From Candidatus Woesearchaeota archaeon (lineage in GTDB: Archaea; Nanobdellota; Nanobdellia; Woesearchaeales; JAGVZT01), in contig JAGVZT010000024.1 in NCBI GenBank assembly GCA_018302335.1, forward strand, positions 1 to 47,707: a stretch of 47,707 nt of DNA, given 5' to 3'. This document shows, piece by piece, positions 31,452-41,683 of the stretch. Within the stretch, counting starts at the first letter, position 1. Each line of letters opens with the position of its first letter. The notes below the pieces were generated by a model. It was not told the origin of the DNA. It worked only from the letters and a program-made list of their open reading frames with translations, and did no database searches. The position numbers were made by a program, and so were the translations under genes.

Positions 31452-31534
31452 GGGTTGGCCTTCCCCGTGCCGAGGCGCAGTGCGCCAAGCCCGAGTTCGT
31501 GGAACGCAGCTTCGGCTGATAGGGCTGATTCATC

Positions 31535-32032
31535 ATGGTAAAAGACACGAAGATCGAGGAGCCTAGCTTCAGGTACATCGTCCGGGTGGCGAACACCGAC
31601 CTTGACGGCAAGAAGAGCCTCCGGCTGGCGCTCCTGAAAATCAAGGGCGTCGGATTCGCGTACAGCAACATGGCATGCACTCTTGCGGCGGTGGACCGCA
31701 ACGCGCGCGTAGGCGACCTCACGGAAGACGAGGTGAGCAGGATAGACCAGGTGGTGCGCAATCCTGCCAGCTATGGTGCCCCTTCCTGGCTGTTCAACCG
31801 CAGGCGGGACCCGGAGACTGGAGAGGACCTGCACGCCCTCGGACCTGAGCTCGCGCTCGCCAAGGATACCGATGTGAAGAACCTGAAGATGACGCGCTCT
31901 TTCCGCGGCCTGCGCCACCAGTGGGGCCTGCCCCTCCGGGGACAGCGCACACGCTCCAATTTCCGGCCGAACAAGGGCAAGGGTTCGCTCGGAGTGAAGA
32001 GGCGCAAGGGCTCCAAGGCGGGCCGCGTGTAG
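31535..32032 (+). CDS. rps13: Ribosomal protein S13
   Basis: This 165-residue head protein of the small subunit contacts the large subunit across bridge B1. FRYIVRVANTDLDGKK at the start, LLKIKGVGFAYSN as helix-two-turn-helix, and RGLRHQWGLPLRGQRT followed by a Lys/Arg-rich tail are diagnostic. It leads the S13-S4-S11-RpoD group in the canonical archaeal order, 9 nt before rps4. Confidence 0.97.
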   Translation: MVKDTKIEEPSFRYIVRVANTDLDGKKSLRLALLKIKGVGFAYSNMACTLAAVDRNARVGDLTEDEVSRIDQVVRNPASYGAPSWLFNRRRDPETGEDLHALGPELALAKDTDVKNLKMTRSFRGLRHQWGLPLRGQRTRSNFRPNKGKGSLGVKRRKGSKAGRV

Positions 32033-32041
32033 AGGTGCACC

Positions 32042-32590
32042 ATGGGCGATCCAAAACTCCCAAAGAAAAAGTACAGGACCCCGAGCCATCCCTGGCAGAA
32101 GGGGCGTATCGAGCAGGAAAAGGAACTTCTCAAGGAGTATGGCCTGAAGAACAAGCGGGAGATTTGGAAAATCACTTCACGGCTCAAGAACTTCCACGAG
32201 AAGGCCAAGACTCTCATCGCCAGCAGGTCCACCCAGGCTGAGAAGGAGCGCATCCAGATGATGCGCAAGCTGGCCTCATACGGGATTGTGGAGGAGTCCG
32301 CGGCGCTGGATAACGTGCTGGGCCTCACGGTCCGCGAGTTCATGGACCGGAGGCTCCAGACCCTGCTGGTGAAGCTCGGGATGGCCAACTCCATGAAGCA
32401 GGCCAGGCACTTCATCGTGCACCGCCACATCATGGTCGGGGAACATGTGGTCACGTCCCCGAGCTATCTTGTCACCAAGTCCGAGGGTGCGCTCATCCGC
32501 TTCAACCCTAAGTCAGAGCTGGCGAAACCCGACCACCCGGTCCGGGGTGTCGCCGCCGCCGTCCCTGAGCCTGCAGAGGGAGAGCAATGA
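32042..32590 (+). CDS. rps4: Ribosomal protein S4
   Basis: This 182-residue primary 16S rRNA binder begins with [17 protein letters not shown], a Cys-free archaeal N-terminus. It has an S4 RNA-binding domain ([20 protein letters not shown], then [13 protein letters not shown]). The C-terminus is acidic. It lies between S13 and S11 and overlaps the S11 ATG by 4 nt (ATGA). Confidence 0.97.
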   Translation: MGDPKLPKKKYRTPSHPWQKGRIEQEKELLKEYGLKNKREIWKITSRLKNFHEKAKTLIASRSTQAEKERIQMMRKLASYGIVEESAALDNVLGLTVREFMDRRLQTLLVKLGMANSMKQARHFIVHRHIMVGEHVVTSPSYLVTKSEGALIRFNPKSELAKPDHPVRGVAAAVPEPAEGEQ

Positions 32591-32988
32591 ACAAGGAGAA
32601 GTCCATCAGGTGGGGCATCGCGCACATCCTCGCGTCCTACAACAACACCATCATCCATCTCACGGACATAAGCGGGTCGGAGACCATCGCGCGCGTCTCC
32701 GGCGGAATGGTCGTGAAGTCCGACCGGATGGAAAGCTCCCCCACCGCTGCGATGATGGCCGCAAAGAAGGCCGCTGAAACGGCATTCGAGAAGGGCATCA
32801 ACGGCGTCCATGTGCGGATTCGCGCTCCTGGTGGCCACCAGGGCCCGCACAACCCGGGACCTGGCGCCCAGGCGGCCATCCGGGCGCTGTCCAGGATGGG
32901 CCTGAAGATAGGCACCATCGAAGACGTCACGCCAATCGCCCATGACGGCTGCCGCAAGAAGGGCGGCAAGAGAGGTCGGCGCGTATGA
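32587..32988 (+). CDS. rps11: Ribosomal protein S11
   Basis: This 133-residue platform protein has [17 protein letters not shown], then [18 protein letters not shown] and the C-terminal [20 protein letters not shown]. All are family landmarks. ATGA overlaps join it to rps4 and rpoD. Confidence 0.98.
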   Translation: MNKEKSIRWGIAHILASYNNTIIHLTDISGSETIARVSGGMVVKSDRMESSPTAAMMAAKKAAETAFEKGINGVHVRIRAPGGHQGPHNPGPGAQAAIRALSRMGLKIGTIEDVTPIAHDGCRKKGGKRGRRV

Positions 32989-33803
32989 AAGCCAAACTGC
33001 TCAATCAGAAGGGAAACAAGCTCTCGTTCGTGCTCGAGGAAGCATCCCCCGCGTTCGTCAATGCGCTCCGCAGGACTGCCTCGGAAGATGTGCCCACCAT
33101 GGCCATCGAGATGGTCGAATTCAGGAAAAACAGCTCTGCCCTCTATGATGAGACTGTTGCGCACCGCATGGGCCTTCTTCCCCTGAAGACCGACCTCAAG
33201 TCCTACAACCTTCCCGAGCGCTGCCAGTGCGGGGGGGAGGGATGCGCCCGATGCCAGGTCAAGCTCACCCTCACCGCAAAGGGCCAGAAGAGCGGCGCGG
33301 TGGTGCGCGCCGAGGACATCAAGACCAAGGACCCTGCCATCGTCCCCGCGTTCCCAAAGACACCCGTGGTGAAGCTCTTCGAGGGGCAGGAGATTGAAGC
33401 GGAGATGACCGCGGTGCTCGGCACCGGCAAGGTGCACACCAAATGGGCTCCGGGTCACGTCTACTTCAGGCAGCTGCCTACCGTCACCATCAGCAAGAAA
33501 GGAGAGGGCATGCTGGAATGCGAGCGCCTCTGCCCCACCCAGGTGTTCGAATCAAAGAACGGAAAGCTCATGGTCCGGCAGAACGGCGAGCAGGACTGCA
33601 TCCTCTGCGGCGCGTGCGTCGACGCCAGCGAGGGCGAGGTCAAAGTCCTCACCAACAAGGAGAACTATGTCGTGTACGTGGAGAGCTGGGGACAGCTCCC
33701 TCCAGAGGACATCATAGAGCAGAGCATCGCAATCCTCGATGAGAAGGCGGATGACCTCATCGCTACGCTGAAAGGGAGGGTGAAGCAAAAGGCAAAGGCG
33801 TGA
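32985..33803 (+). CDS. rpoD: DNA-directed RNA polymerase subunit D with ferredoxin-like cluster
   Basis: This 272-residue alpha-like subunit nucleates RNA polymerase assembly with subunit L. The dimerisation part includes [20 protein letters not shown] near residue 22 and HRMGLLPL. The inserted domain has CERLCP near 180 and CILCGACV near 205, which could bind a [4Fe-4S] cluster, as in a subset of archaeal RpoD proteins. A further [11 protein letters not shown] near 78 is an extra metal-type motif. It is last in the S13 operon, before tRNA-Leu. Confidence 0.97.
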   Translation: MKAKLLNQKGNKLSFVLEEASPAFVNALRRTASEDVPTMAIEMVEFRKNSSALYDETVAHRMGLLPLKTDLKSYNLPERCQCGGEGCARCQVKLTLTAKGQKSGAVVRAEDIKTKDPAIVPAFPKTPVVKLFEGQEIEAEMTAVLGTGKVHTKWAPGHVYFRQLPTVTISKKGEGMLECERLCPTQVFESKNGKLMVRQNGEQDCILCGACVDASEGEVKVLTNKENYVVYVESWGQLPPEDIIEQSIAILDEKADDLIATLKGRVKQKAKA

Positions 33804-33842
33804 ACCCCGCACTTCACACGCCCGCCGGGCGCGTCGAGGTGG

Positions 33843-33861
33843 GTGGGACCAACGGTCCCAC
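33843..33861 (+). terminator. Perfect hairpin between rpoD and tRNA-Leu
   Basis: GTGGGACC-AAC-GGTCCCAC is an 8-bp perfect stem with a 3-nt loop, 40 nt after the rpoD stop. A second small stem, AACTG/CAGTT at 33876-33891, abuts the tRNA. They may mark transcript ends or tRNA processing signals. No T-run follows. Confidence 0.45.
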
Positions 33862-33891
33862 ACGGCGAACATGTCAACTGGGTTTGCAGTT

Positions 33892-33975
33892 GCGGGGGTG
33901 CCGGAGTGGCCAAACGGGCAAGGTTGAGGGCCTTGTGGCTTAGTGCCTGCGCGTGTTCGAACCACGTCCCCCGCA
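33892..33975 (+). tRNA. tRNA-Leu (anticodon GAG)
   Basis: The acceptor stem GCGGGGG pairs with CCCCCGC at 33968-33974, with discriminator A at 33975. The anticodon loop TTGAGGG between AAGG and CCTT gives anticodon GAG (Leu, CUC/CUU). The long variable arm of class II tRNA and GTTCGAAC of the T loop are present. No intron is seen and CCA is not encoded. Its location between rpoD and rpl18e matches other archaea. Confidence 0.95.
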
Positions 33976-33991
33976 TCACGGTTGATGAAAG

Positions 33992-34354
33992 ATGAAACGA
34001 ACAGGACCGACAAATCAGCATCTGGAGGGCCTTATCGTACGCCTGAAGAGAGCGGCAGCCGAGAAGAAGGTGCCCCTCTGGAAGAGGCTCGCGCTCGACC
34101 TTGAGCGCCCCACGCGCACGAGACGGGAGGTGAACCTCTCCAATATCACGAGGCACACCTCCGAGGGCGAGGCTATCGTCATCCCGGGGAAGGTGCTCGG
34201 GAGCGGGCAGCTCGGCCACAAGCTCACCATCGCCTCGTGGCGCATCTCTCACCAGGCTCTGGAGAAGCTCCGCGCAGCCAAGGGAGAGTACCTCACCATC
34301 GAACAGCTCCTCGACAAGAACCCCTCGGGAAAGAACCTCAGGATCATCGGGTGA
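33992..34354 (+). CDS. rpl18e: Ribosomal protein L18e
   Basis: This 120-residue archaeal/eukaryotic large-subunit protein related to L15 has KRTGPTNQHLEGLIVRLKRA at the start, VIPGKVLGSGQLGHKLTIAS in the middle and GKNLRIIG at the end. It starts 16 nt after tRNA-Leu, so the tRNA may be processed from a shared transcript. Followed 5 nt later by rpl13. Confidence 0.97.
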   Translation: MKRTGPTNQHLEGLIVRLKRAAAEKKVPLWKRLALDLERPTRTRREVNLSNITRHTSEGEAIVIPGKVLGSGQLGHKLTIASWRISHQALEKLRAAKGEYLTIEQLLDKNPSGKNLRIIG

Positions 34355-34359
34355 CACAC

Positions 34360-34779
34360 ATGACCGTAATCAACGCAAAGAACCTCATCCTCGGGCGCCT
34401 TGCGAGCAGCGTGGCGAAGCGGGCCCTCCTCGGGGAGAGCATCGAGCTGGTCAACTGCGAGCAGGCTGTGATCACCGGGAACAAGAAGTGGCTCATCGCA
34501 CGTTACCGCCAGCGGCGGGAGCGCGGCACCCCCACGCAGGGGCCATTCTTCCCACGGCAGCCGGAGCGATTCGTGAAGCGGACCATCCGCGGCATGCTTC
34601 CTTACAAGAAGGAGCTCGGCCGCGCCGCGCTCGGCAGGGTCACCTGCCATGTGGGCATCCCCCCGTTCCTGGAGGGGAAGCAGCTCGAGACCATCCAGGA
34701 GGCTGGTATTGAACGTCTGAGCACGACAAAGATTGTCAGCGTGAAAGTCATCTGCCATTCCATGGGGGCAAGCCAATGA
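34360..34779 (+). CDS. rpl13: Ribosomal protein L13
   Basis: This 139-residue large-subunit protein has NAKNLILGRLASSVAKRALL, the central ITGNKKWLIARYRQRR and TIRGMLPYKKELGRAALGRV. The frame is open further upstream, but the ATG at 34360 directly follows the L18e stop region and begins the conserved sequence. It overlaps rps9 by ATGA. Confidence 0.97.
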   Translation: MTVINAKNLILGRLASSVAKRALLGESIELVNCEQAVITGNKKWLIARYRQRRERGTPTQGPFFPRQPERFVKRTIRGMLPYKKELGRAALGRVTCHVGIPPFLEGKQLETIQEAGIERLSTTKIVSVKVICHSMGASQ

Positions 34780-35174
34780 AGACCATTCACACATCGGGAA
34801 AGCGGAAAGAAGCTGTCGCGCGCGCCACCCTCACCAAGGGCTCGGGGAAGGTTCGCATCAACAAGGCGCTCCTTGAGACCATCAGCCCCCCGGCCGCACG
34901 CCTCAAGATAGAGGAGCCGCTCCTGCTCGCGGAAGGCATCGGCGAGATAGACCTGCAAGTGTCCGTCCGCGGCGGCGGCGTGTCCAGCCAGGTGGAAGCC
35001 GCGCGTCTTGCCATCGCGAAAGCCCTTGTCGAATTCAGCAAGGACAAGGAACTCGAGGGCAGGCTGCTCTCCTACAACAGGCAGCTCCTGGTCGCGGACG
35101 TCCGGCGGAAAGAGGCATCGAAGCCGAACAGGCACGGCCAGGCCCGCGCCAAGCGGCAGAAGTCCTACAGGTAG
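34776..35174 (+). CDS. rps9: Ribosomal protein S9
   Basis: This 132-residue protein has its C-terminal tail reaching the P site: HTSGKRKEAVARATLTKGSG at the start and KPNRHGQARAKRQKSYR at the end. In most archaea rpoN and rpoK follow this gene. Here they are absent, and the next gene is an unrelated deoxyribosyltransferase-like protein behind its own promoter. Confidence 0.97.
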   Translation: MKTIHTSGKRKEAVARATLTKGSGKVRINKALLETISPPAARLKIEEPLLLAEGIGEIDLQVSVRGGGVSSQVEAARLAIAKALVEFSKDKELEGRLLSYNRQLLVADVRRKEASKPNRHGQARAKRQKSYR

Positions 35175-35213
35175 AAACTCTACATTGGAATTGTTCCATT
35201 CCGCATCCGCTAT

Positions 35214-35225
35214 GCATAAATATAC
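35214..35225 (+). promoter_or_regulatory. TATA box of gene at 35246
   Basis: GCATAAATATAC lies 21-32 nt before the ATG at 35246. A small inverted repeat, TGGAA/TTCCA at 35185-35197, lies upstream. Confidence 0.6.
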
Positions 35226-35245
35226 CGTGATGCCCAACTGACGTG

Positions 35246-35617
35246 ATGGGGAAGCGTGTGGTGTACGTCGCGCACCCCGTGGGGGGCGACGTCGAGGGAA
35301 ATATCCGGGCGCTGCGCAGTGTCCTGCGGGAGCTGCGCCTTACCCGGAAGGACATCATCCCCGTCGCTCCGTATCTTGCCTGCCTCCAGTATCTCCACGA
35401 CAACAACCCCGCGGAGCGCTCGCTGGGGATGGAAGAGAACAGACTGTACTTCGAGCGAGGGCTCATCGACGAGGTGCTGCTCGCCGGAGAGACTATCTCT
35501 CCCGGCATGCGGGAGGAGATCGCCCTCGCCCTGCATCTCGGAATCCCCGTGAGCTGCCTCCGGGAGGAGCTTGAGCCGAGGCTCCGCCAGGTCCTTCAGG
35601 AGCTGGGCGCCGCGTAG
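35246..35617 (+). CDS. Nucleoside 2-deoxyribosyltransferase-like protein (DUF4406/DUF7768 type)
   Basis: This 123-residue Rossmann-like protein begins GKRVVYVAHPVGGDVEGN and continues with PVAPYLACLQYLHDNNP, then GLIDEVLLAGETISPGMREE. These are landmarks of the small deoxyribosyltransferase-like family found in phages and prokaryotes. The family binds nucleosides or nucleotides, but the reaction is not established for this subgroup. The ATG at 35246 is preferred to the GTG at 35243. Confidence 0.8.
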   Translation: MGKRVVYVAHPVGGDVEGNIRALRSVLRELRLTRKDIIPVAPYLACLQYLHDNNPAERSLGMEENRLYFERGLIDEVLLAGETISPGMREEIALALHLGIPVSCLREELEPRLRQVLQELGAA

Positions 35618-35630
35618 ATTCGCAATCCCC

Positions 35631-35700
35631 CCGGCCGTAATGCGGAAGATATCCGCGATGCCTGCGAGACAGGCCGCGTCTCGTGCGGCCTCACGGCCGG
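35631..35700 (+). repeat. Dispersed palindromic element, copy 11
   Basis: This 70-bp copy has arms CCGGCCGTAATGCGG and GCGGCCTCACGGCCGG and core CTGCGAGACAGGCCGCG. It is followed 25 nt later by a TATA box. Confidence 0.85.
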
Positions 35701-35724
35701 ATGAATTCCGGCGGGCCTGGGCAA

Positions 35725-35736
35725 ACTATTTTAAAG
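35725..35736 (+). promoter_or_regulatory. TATA box of 35757/scpB operon
   Basis: ACTATTTTAAAG lies 21-32 nt before the ATG at 35757. Confidence 0.65.
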
Positions 35737-35756
35737 TCGTCAGGGCTCATCCCGTC

Positions 35757-36335
35757 ATGGAGTTCGAGCCTGAGAAGGGCCATCTCATCGCGCGCTGCAT
35801 CGTGGAGATTCTCGGCAAGCCGGAGCAGCACGTCAAGGACACCATAGAGCTTGTGGTGAAGGAGATGAAGGGGCGCCGGAAGATACAGGTGCTCGAAAGC
35901 AAGGTCGAGACGCCGACCAGAGTGGAGGGCCTCTGGGCCTCGTTCGCCGAGGTCGAGGTCCTCTTCGCGGGCTTCGAGGAACTCGCCACGTTCTGCTTCG
36001 ATTTCATGCCCAGCAGCGTGGAAGTGCTGGAGCCGGGCAACATCGGTCTTGAGGCGCCTGAGCTGAGCGGGCTGCTGAATGACCTGCTCGCCGGCCTGCA
36101 CAATCTCGACATGAAGGTCAAGACCCTCCACGCGGAGAAGCTGGTGCTGGAGCAGAACGCCGAGGCCCTCCTCAAGAACCTCGTGCTGGTCTCCCTGCAC
36201 AAGTCTCCCGCAGACCTCAAGTCCCTTTCCGGGATGGTGGGCGTGAAGGAGCTCCAGCTCGCCCCATTCCTCTCGAGATTCCTCGAACAGGGCATCATCG
36301 CCCAGGACACCTCGGGGAGGTACAAGCAGAGATGA
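35757..36335 (+). CDS. Conserved archaeal protein encoded with ScpB
   Basis: This 192-residue soluble protein has an alpha/beta N-terminal part (HLIARCIVEILGKPEQHV, then KIQVLESKVETP), a helical coiled segment (about 118-145) and a C-terminal winged-helix-like end (GVKELQLAPFLSRFLEQGII). It overlaps scpB by ATGA. Bacterial scpB usually follows scpA, but this protein does not resemble ScpA/kleisin. It may be a lineage-specific partner or an unrelated regulator. Function unknown. Confidence 0.7.
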   Translation: MEFEPEKGHLIARCIVEILGKPEQHVKDTIELVVKEMKGRRKIQVLESKVETPTRVEGLWASFAEVEVLFAGFEELATFCFDFMPSSVEVLEPGNIGLEAPELSGLLNDLLAGLHNLDMKVKTLHAEKLVLEQNAEALLKNLVLVSLHKSPADLKSLSGMVGVKELQLAPFLSRFLEQGIIAQDTSGRYKQR

Positions 36336-36907
36336 GCGACCTCCGGAAGGACGTCGAAGCCGTGCTGTTCGCGGTTGGCAAGAAGATACCTGTCGCGGAC
36401 ATCGCGCGCATCGTGAAGGCTCCGGACGCAGAGGTGCTGCGCTGTCTCGCCGAGCTCCAGCAGGAGTATACTGAGCGGGAGTCCCCCATGCTCATCATCA
36501 GCGAGGGAGATTCCTGGAAAATGACGGTGCGCGAGAGATACATGCCCCTGGTGCGTGCCATCATCCCGGAGACCGAGCTTCCGAAGAGCGTGCTGGAGAC
36601 CCTCGCGGTCATCGCCTGGAAGGCGCCCGTGCTACAGTCGGTGGTGGTGGAGATGCGCTCCACCAAGGCGTACGAGCACGTGAGCCAGCTGGAGTCCCTG
36701 GGATTTGTCGCCCGGGAGAGGAGCGGACGGTCTTTCCGGCTCACCCTCACCCAGAAGTTCCTCGACTACTTCGACCTCACGGGTGTCGAGCAGATACAGC
36801 AGAAGTTCCAGGAGTTCGGGGACGTGGTGAAGCTGGTGGAGATGCTCGCCAGGAAGAAGCCGGAGGATGAGCATGCTCCTTCTGAGATGCCCGAAGTGCC
36901 ACAATAA
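36332..36907 (+). CDS. scpB: Segregation and condensation protein B (ScpB)
   Basis: This 191-residue tandem winged-helix kite protein works with SMC and kleisin in chromosome condensation. Landmarks are LRKDVEAVLFAVGKKIPVAD at the start and LPKSVLETLAVIAWKAPVLQ, typical of ScpB. It overlaps both its upstream partner and the small Zn-ribbon gene downstream. SMC and ScpA are not in the window. Confidence 0.92.
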   Translation: MSDLRKDVEAVLFAVGKKIPVADIARIVKAPDAEVLRCLAELQQEYTERESPMLIISEGDSWKMTVRERYMPLVRAIIPETELPKSVLETLAVIAWKAPVLQSVVVEMRSTKAYEHVSQLESLGFVARERSGRSFRLTLTQKFLDYFDLTGVEQIQQKFQEFGDVVKLVEMLARKKPEDEHAPSEMPEVPQ

Positions 36908-37010
36908 GATGAAGTACCAGTCTTCCGGCAGCATAGCCGGGAAGAGGAAGCGGTGCGTCTACTGCGGCCACAGCTTTCTCGTCTCCAAGTGGTTTCTCGG
37001 GCCGGCGTGA
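36873..37010 (+). CDS. Small zinc-ribbon protein
   Basis: This 45-residue protein has two CxxC pairs, RCPKC at 5 and RCVYCGHSF at 27, separated by a basic Gly/Ser stretch. That is the minimal zinc ribbon of archaeal Zn-finger proteins. GGAGG at 36862-36866 sits 6 nt before the ATG at 36873; an ATG at 36867 is also possible. It begins inside the 3' end of scpB in another frame. Function unknown, possibly nucleic-acid or protein binding. Confidence 0.75.
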   Translation: MLLLRCPKCHNKMKYQSSGSIAGKRKRCVYCGHSFLVSKWFLGPA

Positions 37011-37023
37011 CCTGCAGGACATT

Positions 37024-37092
37024 CCCGGCCGCGATGGCGTACGAGTTCCGCATTGCCTCGCAAGCCGGAAATTCTCCCCAGTACGGCCATCG
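37024..37092 (-). repeat. Dispersed palindromic element, copy 12 (inverted)
   Basis: On the minus strand it reads ATGGCCGTACTGGGGAGAA, then TTGCGAGGCAATGCGGAAC, then GCCATCGCGGCCGGGA. It lies between the Zn-ribbon gene and the gyrA promoter. Confidence 0.75.
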
Positions 37093-37126
37093 ACTCCCGT
37101 GACTTTTTCTGCGGAGCCGGGGGAAG

Positions 37127-37137
37127 GTATTTAAATC
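37127..37137 (+). promoter_or_regulatory. TATA box of gyrA
   Basis: GGTATTTAAAT-type element about 50 nt before the ATG at 37182. A second ATG at 37151 lies closer but in another frame; a run of seven T separates them. Confidence 0.6.
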
Positions 37138-37181
37138 GCCAAGTGCTCCGATGAACAGCAAAAACGCCTTTTTTTCCATCC

Positions 37182-39629
<2,448 letters not shown>

Positions 39630-40360
39630 AATGCCCGCCCTGGGTGACGATGACATGGTCGAGCACCTCGATGCCCAGCAGTTCCCCCGCCTTGACCAGG
39701 GTCCTGGTGATTGCCGCATCCTCGTCGCTCGGCGTGGGGTCCCCTGAGGGGTGGTTGTGTGCCAGCACCACCGCCGCTGCGCTTTCCTGGAAGGCCACCT
39801 TGAAGATTTCCCTGGGATGGACCAGGGAAGCGTTCAGGCTGCCGATGGTGATGACGCGCTTGCAGAGCAGCCCGTTCCTGGCGTCGAGATAGAGCCCGAG
39901 GAAGTGCTCCCGCGTCTGGAGTCCGAGTTCCGGCCGGAGCAGCTCAGCGACGTCCTTGGCGCTCCTGATGCGCCTGCGCTCCTGGTGCACCGAGGCCCGG
40001 CGGCCAAGCTCGAAGGCCGCGATGATGGAGCAGGCCTTGGCGTCGCTCACCCCGCGGAAGCGGCACAGCTCCCCCACCGAGGCCATCGCCAGTCGTGACG
40101 GAGGCATCTCTGCAAGGATTCCCGAGGCAAGTTCAGCCACCCGCTGCCCTCTCGTGCCGGTCCCGAGCAGGATACTCAGAAGCTCAATTGCGCTCAGGGA
40201 GCCCGCTCCCCGCGCGATGAGGCGCTCTCTCGGACGCTCATCCTCCCCGTGGTTGTTTTCCACTGACACCATGCTCGGCAGCGGATTAAAATGGATTGCG
40301 CATTCGGAACCGGATGTTTTCCGGCTTTTCTTCACCTTTTTTGAGTAGTTTCTAATGGAA

Positions 40361-40371
40361 AGTTTTATAAG
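40361..40371 (+). promoter_or_regulatory. TATA box with adjacent palindrome (candidate operator)
   Basis: AGTTTTATAAG is followed immediately by the perfect palindrome GGGAAATTTCCC at 40373-40384, where a repressor or transcription start could lie. TTATAA also reads as TATA on the minus strand towards radC. Confidence 0.45.
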
Positions 40372-40383
40372 CGGGAAATTTCC

Positions 40384-40470
40384 CCCCCATCCACAAAAAT
40401 CGCAGGTTGGGGGCAAAACGTTCGGACCTGCCATGCAGGCGAGGACGTGCCTGACTGCGGGACATGGGGG
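40384..40470 (+). other. Structured leader or candidate small RNA upstream of 44-residue ORF
   Basis: Between the TATA box at 40361 and the ATG at 40479 there are two hairpins. The first is CCCCCATCC/GGTTGGGGG (40384-40392 with 40405-40413, one mismatch). The second is a perfect CCTGC-CAT-GCAGG at 40427-40439. The leader of about 90 nt is unusual here, where most mRNAs are leaderless. It could be a regulatory leader or an independent RNA. Confidence 0.3.
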
Positions 40471-40478
40471 CATAGCGA

Positions 40479-40613
40479 ATGCTGGAAGACATGGACAAAC
40501 GGGTGCTCAGCACCCTGAAACGGAAGAAGCGTTCGTTCGAGGCGCTCCTCAGCAAGCGCCAGCTTGACGACACTGATCTCGTCGAGCTGGATGAAATCTT
40601 CCTTGCCGAATGA
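40479..40613 (+). CDS. Small charged protein of unknown function
   Basis: This 44-residue ORF begins MLEDMDKRVLSTLKRKKRSF with a basic first half and an acidic second half (LDDTDLVELDEIFLAE). It looks like a real small helical protein, given its charge organisation, and it has an upstream promoter. There is no convincing RBS and no homologue I can name. It is encoded between radC and repeat copy 13. Confidence 0.45.
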   Translation: MLEDMDKRVLSTLKRKKRSFEALLSKRQLDDTDLVELDEIFLAE

Positions 40614-40650
40614 GCGCGGCGACACGGATTGCGCCCGGTGCAGCCTGAGG

Positions 40651-40718
40651 AAGCGATGCGGTGGCGCTGCCCCGTCATTCCGGCCGGACAGACCGGAACT
40701 CCTGCGGGCTTCCGGCCG
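40651..40718 (+). repeat. Dispersed palindromic element, copy 13
   Basis: The copy runs through ATTCCGGCCGGACAGACCGG, then AACTCCTGCGGGCTTCCGGCCG. The left arm is diverged (GATGCGGTGGCGC). It is followed by the Dph2-like gene promoter. Confidence 0.65.
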
Positions 40719-40756
40719 ATGTTCTGAGCACATTCTGCACAACGCGACGCCGAAAG

Positions 40757-40764
40757 CTTTTTAG
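40757..40764 (+). promoter_or_regulatory. TATA box of Dph2-like gene
   Basis: CTTTTTAG lies 25-32 nt before the ATG at 40789. Confidence 0.45.
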
Positions 40765-40788
40765 CCCCTGCCCCAGCCCGTTCCGCCC

Positions 40789-41043
40789 ATGGACTACGAC
40801 CTCGAGCTCGACCGGGTATGCTCGGAGGTGGAGCGGCAGGGGGCGAAGCTCGTCTGCATCCAATTGCCCGATGGCCTCAAGCCCCGGGCGGGGGAGATTG
40901 ACCGCTCCATCCGGCAGCGCACCGGAGCGAGGGTCATCATCTGGGCAGGCTCGTGCTTCGGGGCATGCGACGTCCCCGTGGAGCTCGAACGCATCGGGGT
41001 GGACCTCCTGGTGCAGTTCGGCCACAGCGAGTGGAGGTTCTGA
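40789..41043 (+). CDS. Truncated Dph2-like protein (N-terminal domain only)
   Basis: This 84-residue protein matches only the first domain of archaeal Dph2, the [4Fe-4S] enzyme of diphthamide synthesis on EF2. KLVCIQLPDGLKPRAGEI near residue 18 is followed by WAGSCFGACDVPVE, which holds the first of three cluster cysteines, and LLVQFGHSEWRF at the end. Full-length Dph2 is about 340 residues, so the second and third domains and two cluster cysteines are missing. The stop is followed at once by a membrane-protein ATG (TGATG). It may be a decayed gene or a domain repurposed alone; no other part of dph2 is in the window. Confidence 0.8.
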   Translation: MDYDLELDRVCSEVERQGAKLVCIQLPDGLKPRAGEIDRSIRQRTGARVIIWAGSCFGACDVPVELERIGVDLLVQFGHSEWRF

Positions 41044-41435
41044 TGCTTTCTGCGGCAGTGGCCCTCCTCGGGCTCCCTGCGGGGTTCCTGCTGGCACGCC
41101 TGGCCAGGGAAGAGGTGGTCATGGCACGCCCCTACCTCCGCGTCCTGCGCATCGTGCTCGCTGCAGGGGCACTCTGGGCAGGGATGCCGCCTGGCTTCCT
41201 CGCGCTTCGCATCCTCGCGGCAGTCCTGGCGCTCGCCCTGCTGGAATGGAGACTTTTCCCGTATTCTTATTTGGCGTGGGGTTTCCTGCTGGGCATCGGA
41301 GATTCTGCCGCGCTCTCCTCGCTGGTCTTCCTGTTCGGCCTGGTCGAGGTCTCTGTCAGGCGTGCTGATGGAGCCTCGCTGGGATGGAAGGACGCGCTCT
41401 TCCTGCCGGGATTCGCTCTTGGACTCCTCCTCTGA
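41043..41435 (+). CDS. Multi-pass membrane protein of unknown function
   Basis: This 130-residue protein has four to five predicted membrane helices, rich in Leu/Ala. Its ATG overlaps the stop of the Dph2-like gene by 1 nt, so the two are translationally coupled. GFLLGIGDSAALSSLVFL is the most distinctive part. It has no charged active-site pattern. No family recognised. Confidence 0.65.
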   Translation: MLSAAVALLGLPAGFLLARLAREEVVMARPYLRVLRIVLAAGALWAGMPPGFLALRILAAVLALALLEWRLFPYSYLAWGFLLGIGDSAALSSLVFLFGLVEVSVRRADGASLGWKDALFLPGFALGLLL

Positions 41436-41461
41436 CCCCGAAGAAAGCCCCCTATGAAGCT

Positions 41462-41527
41462 CCCGGCCGCAGTGCCCTAAGGGTTCCGGATTGTCGTGCA
41501 GGAACGGAGATTCTCCCGGTGCGTGGC
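41462..41527 (-). repeat. Dispersed palindromic element, copy 14 (inverted)
   Basis: On the minus strand it reads GGGAGAATCTCCG, then TGCACGACAATCCGGAAC, then GGCACTGCGGCCGGGA. It lies at the left of the 340-nt gap before hflK. Confidence 0.7.
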
Positions 41528-41673
41528 GGAGAGTGCCCCTGACTGCCTTCGTCGGAAGTGCCATCTGCTTTGCGGATAATACGCTATTTTCATAAAAATA
41601 CTTTATATTTTTGTGATTTATCCCCCTTCTGATGCAGGCAAAACGTAAGATAGAGGAGGATTGTAGCAAAAAG

Positions 41674-41683
41674 CATTATAAAG
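41674..41683 (+). promoter_or_regulatory. TATA box of hflKC operon
   Basis: CATTATAAAG lies about 100 nt before the hflK ATG, with GGAGG at 41764-41768 as RBS. A second AT-rich candidate is CTTTATATTTT at 41602-41612. The rest of the 340-nt gap holds repeat copy 14, a 61-codon open frame without support, and a G-rich run. Confidence 0.5.
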
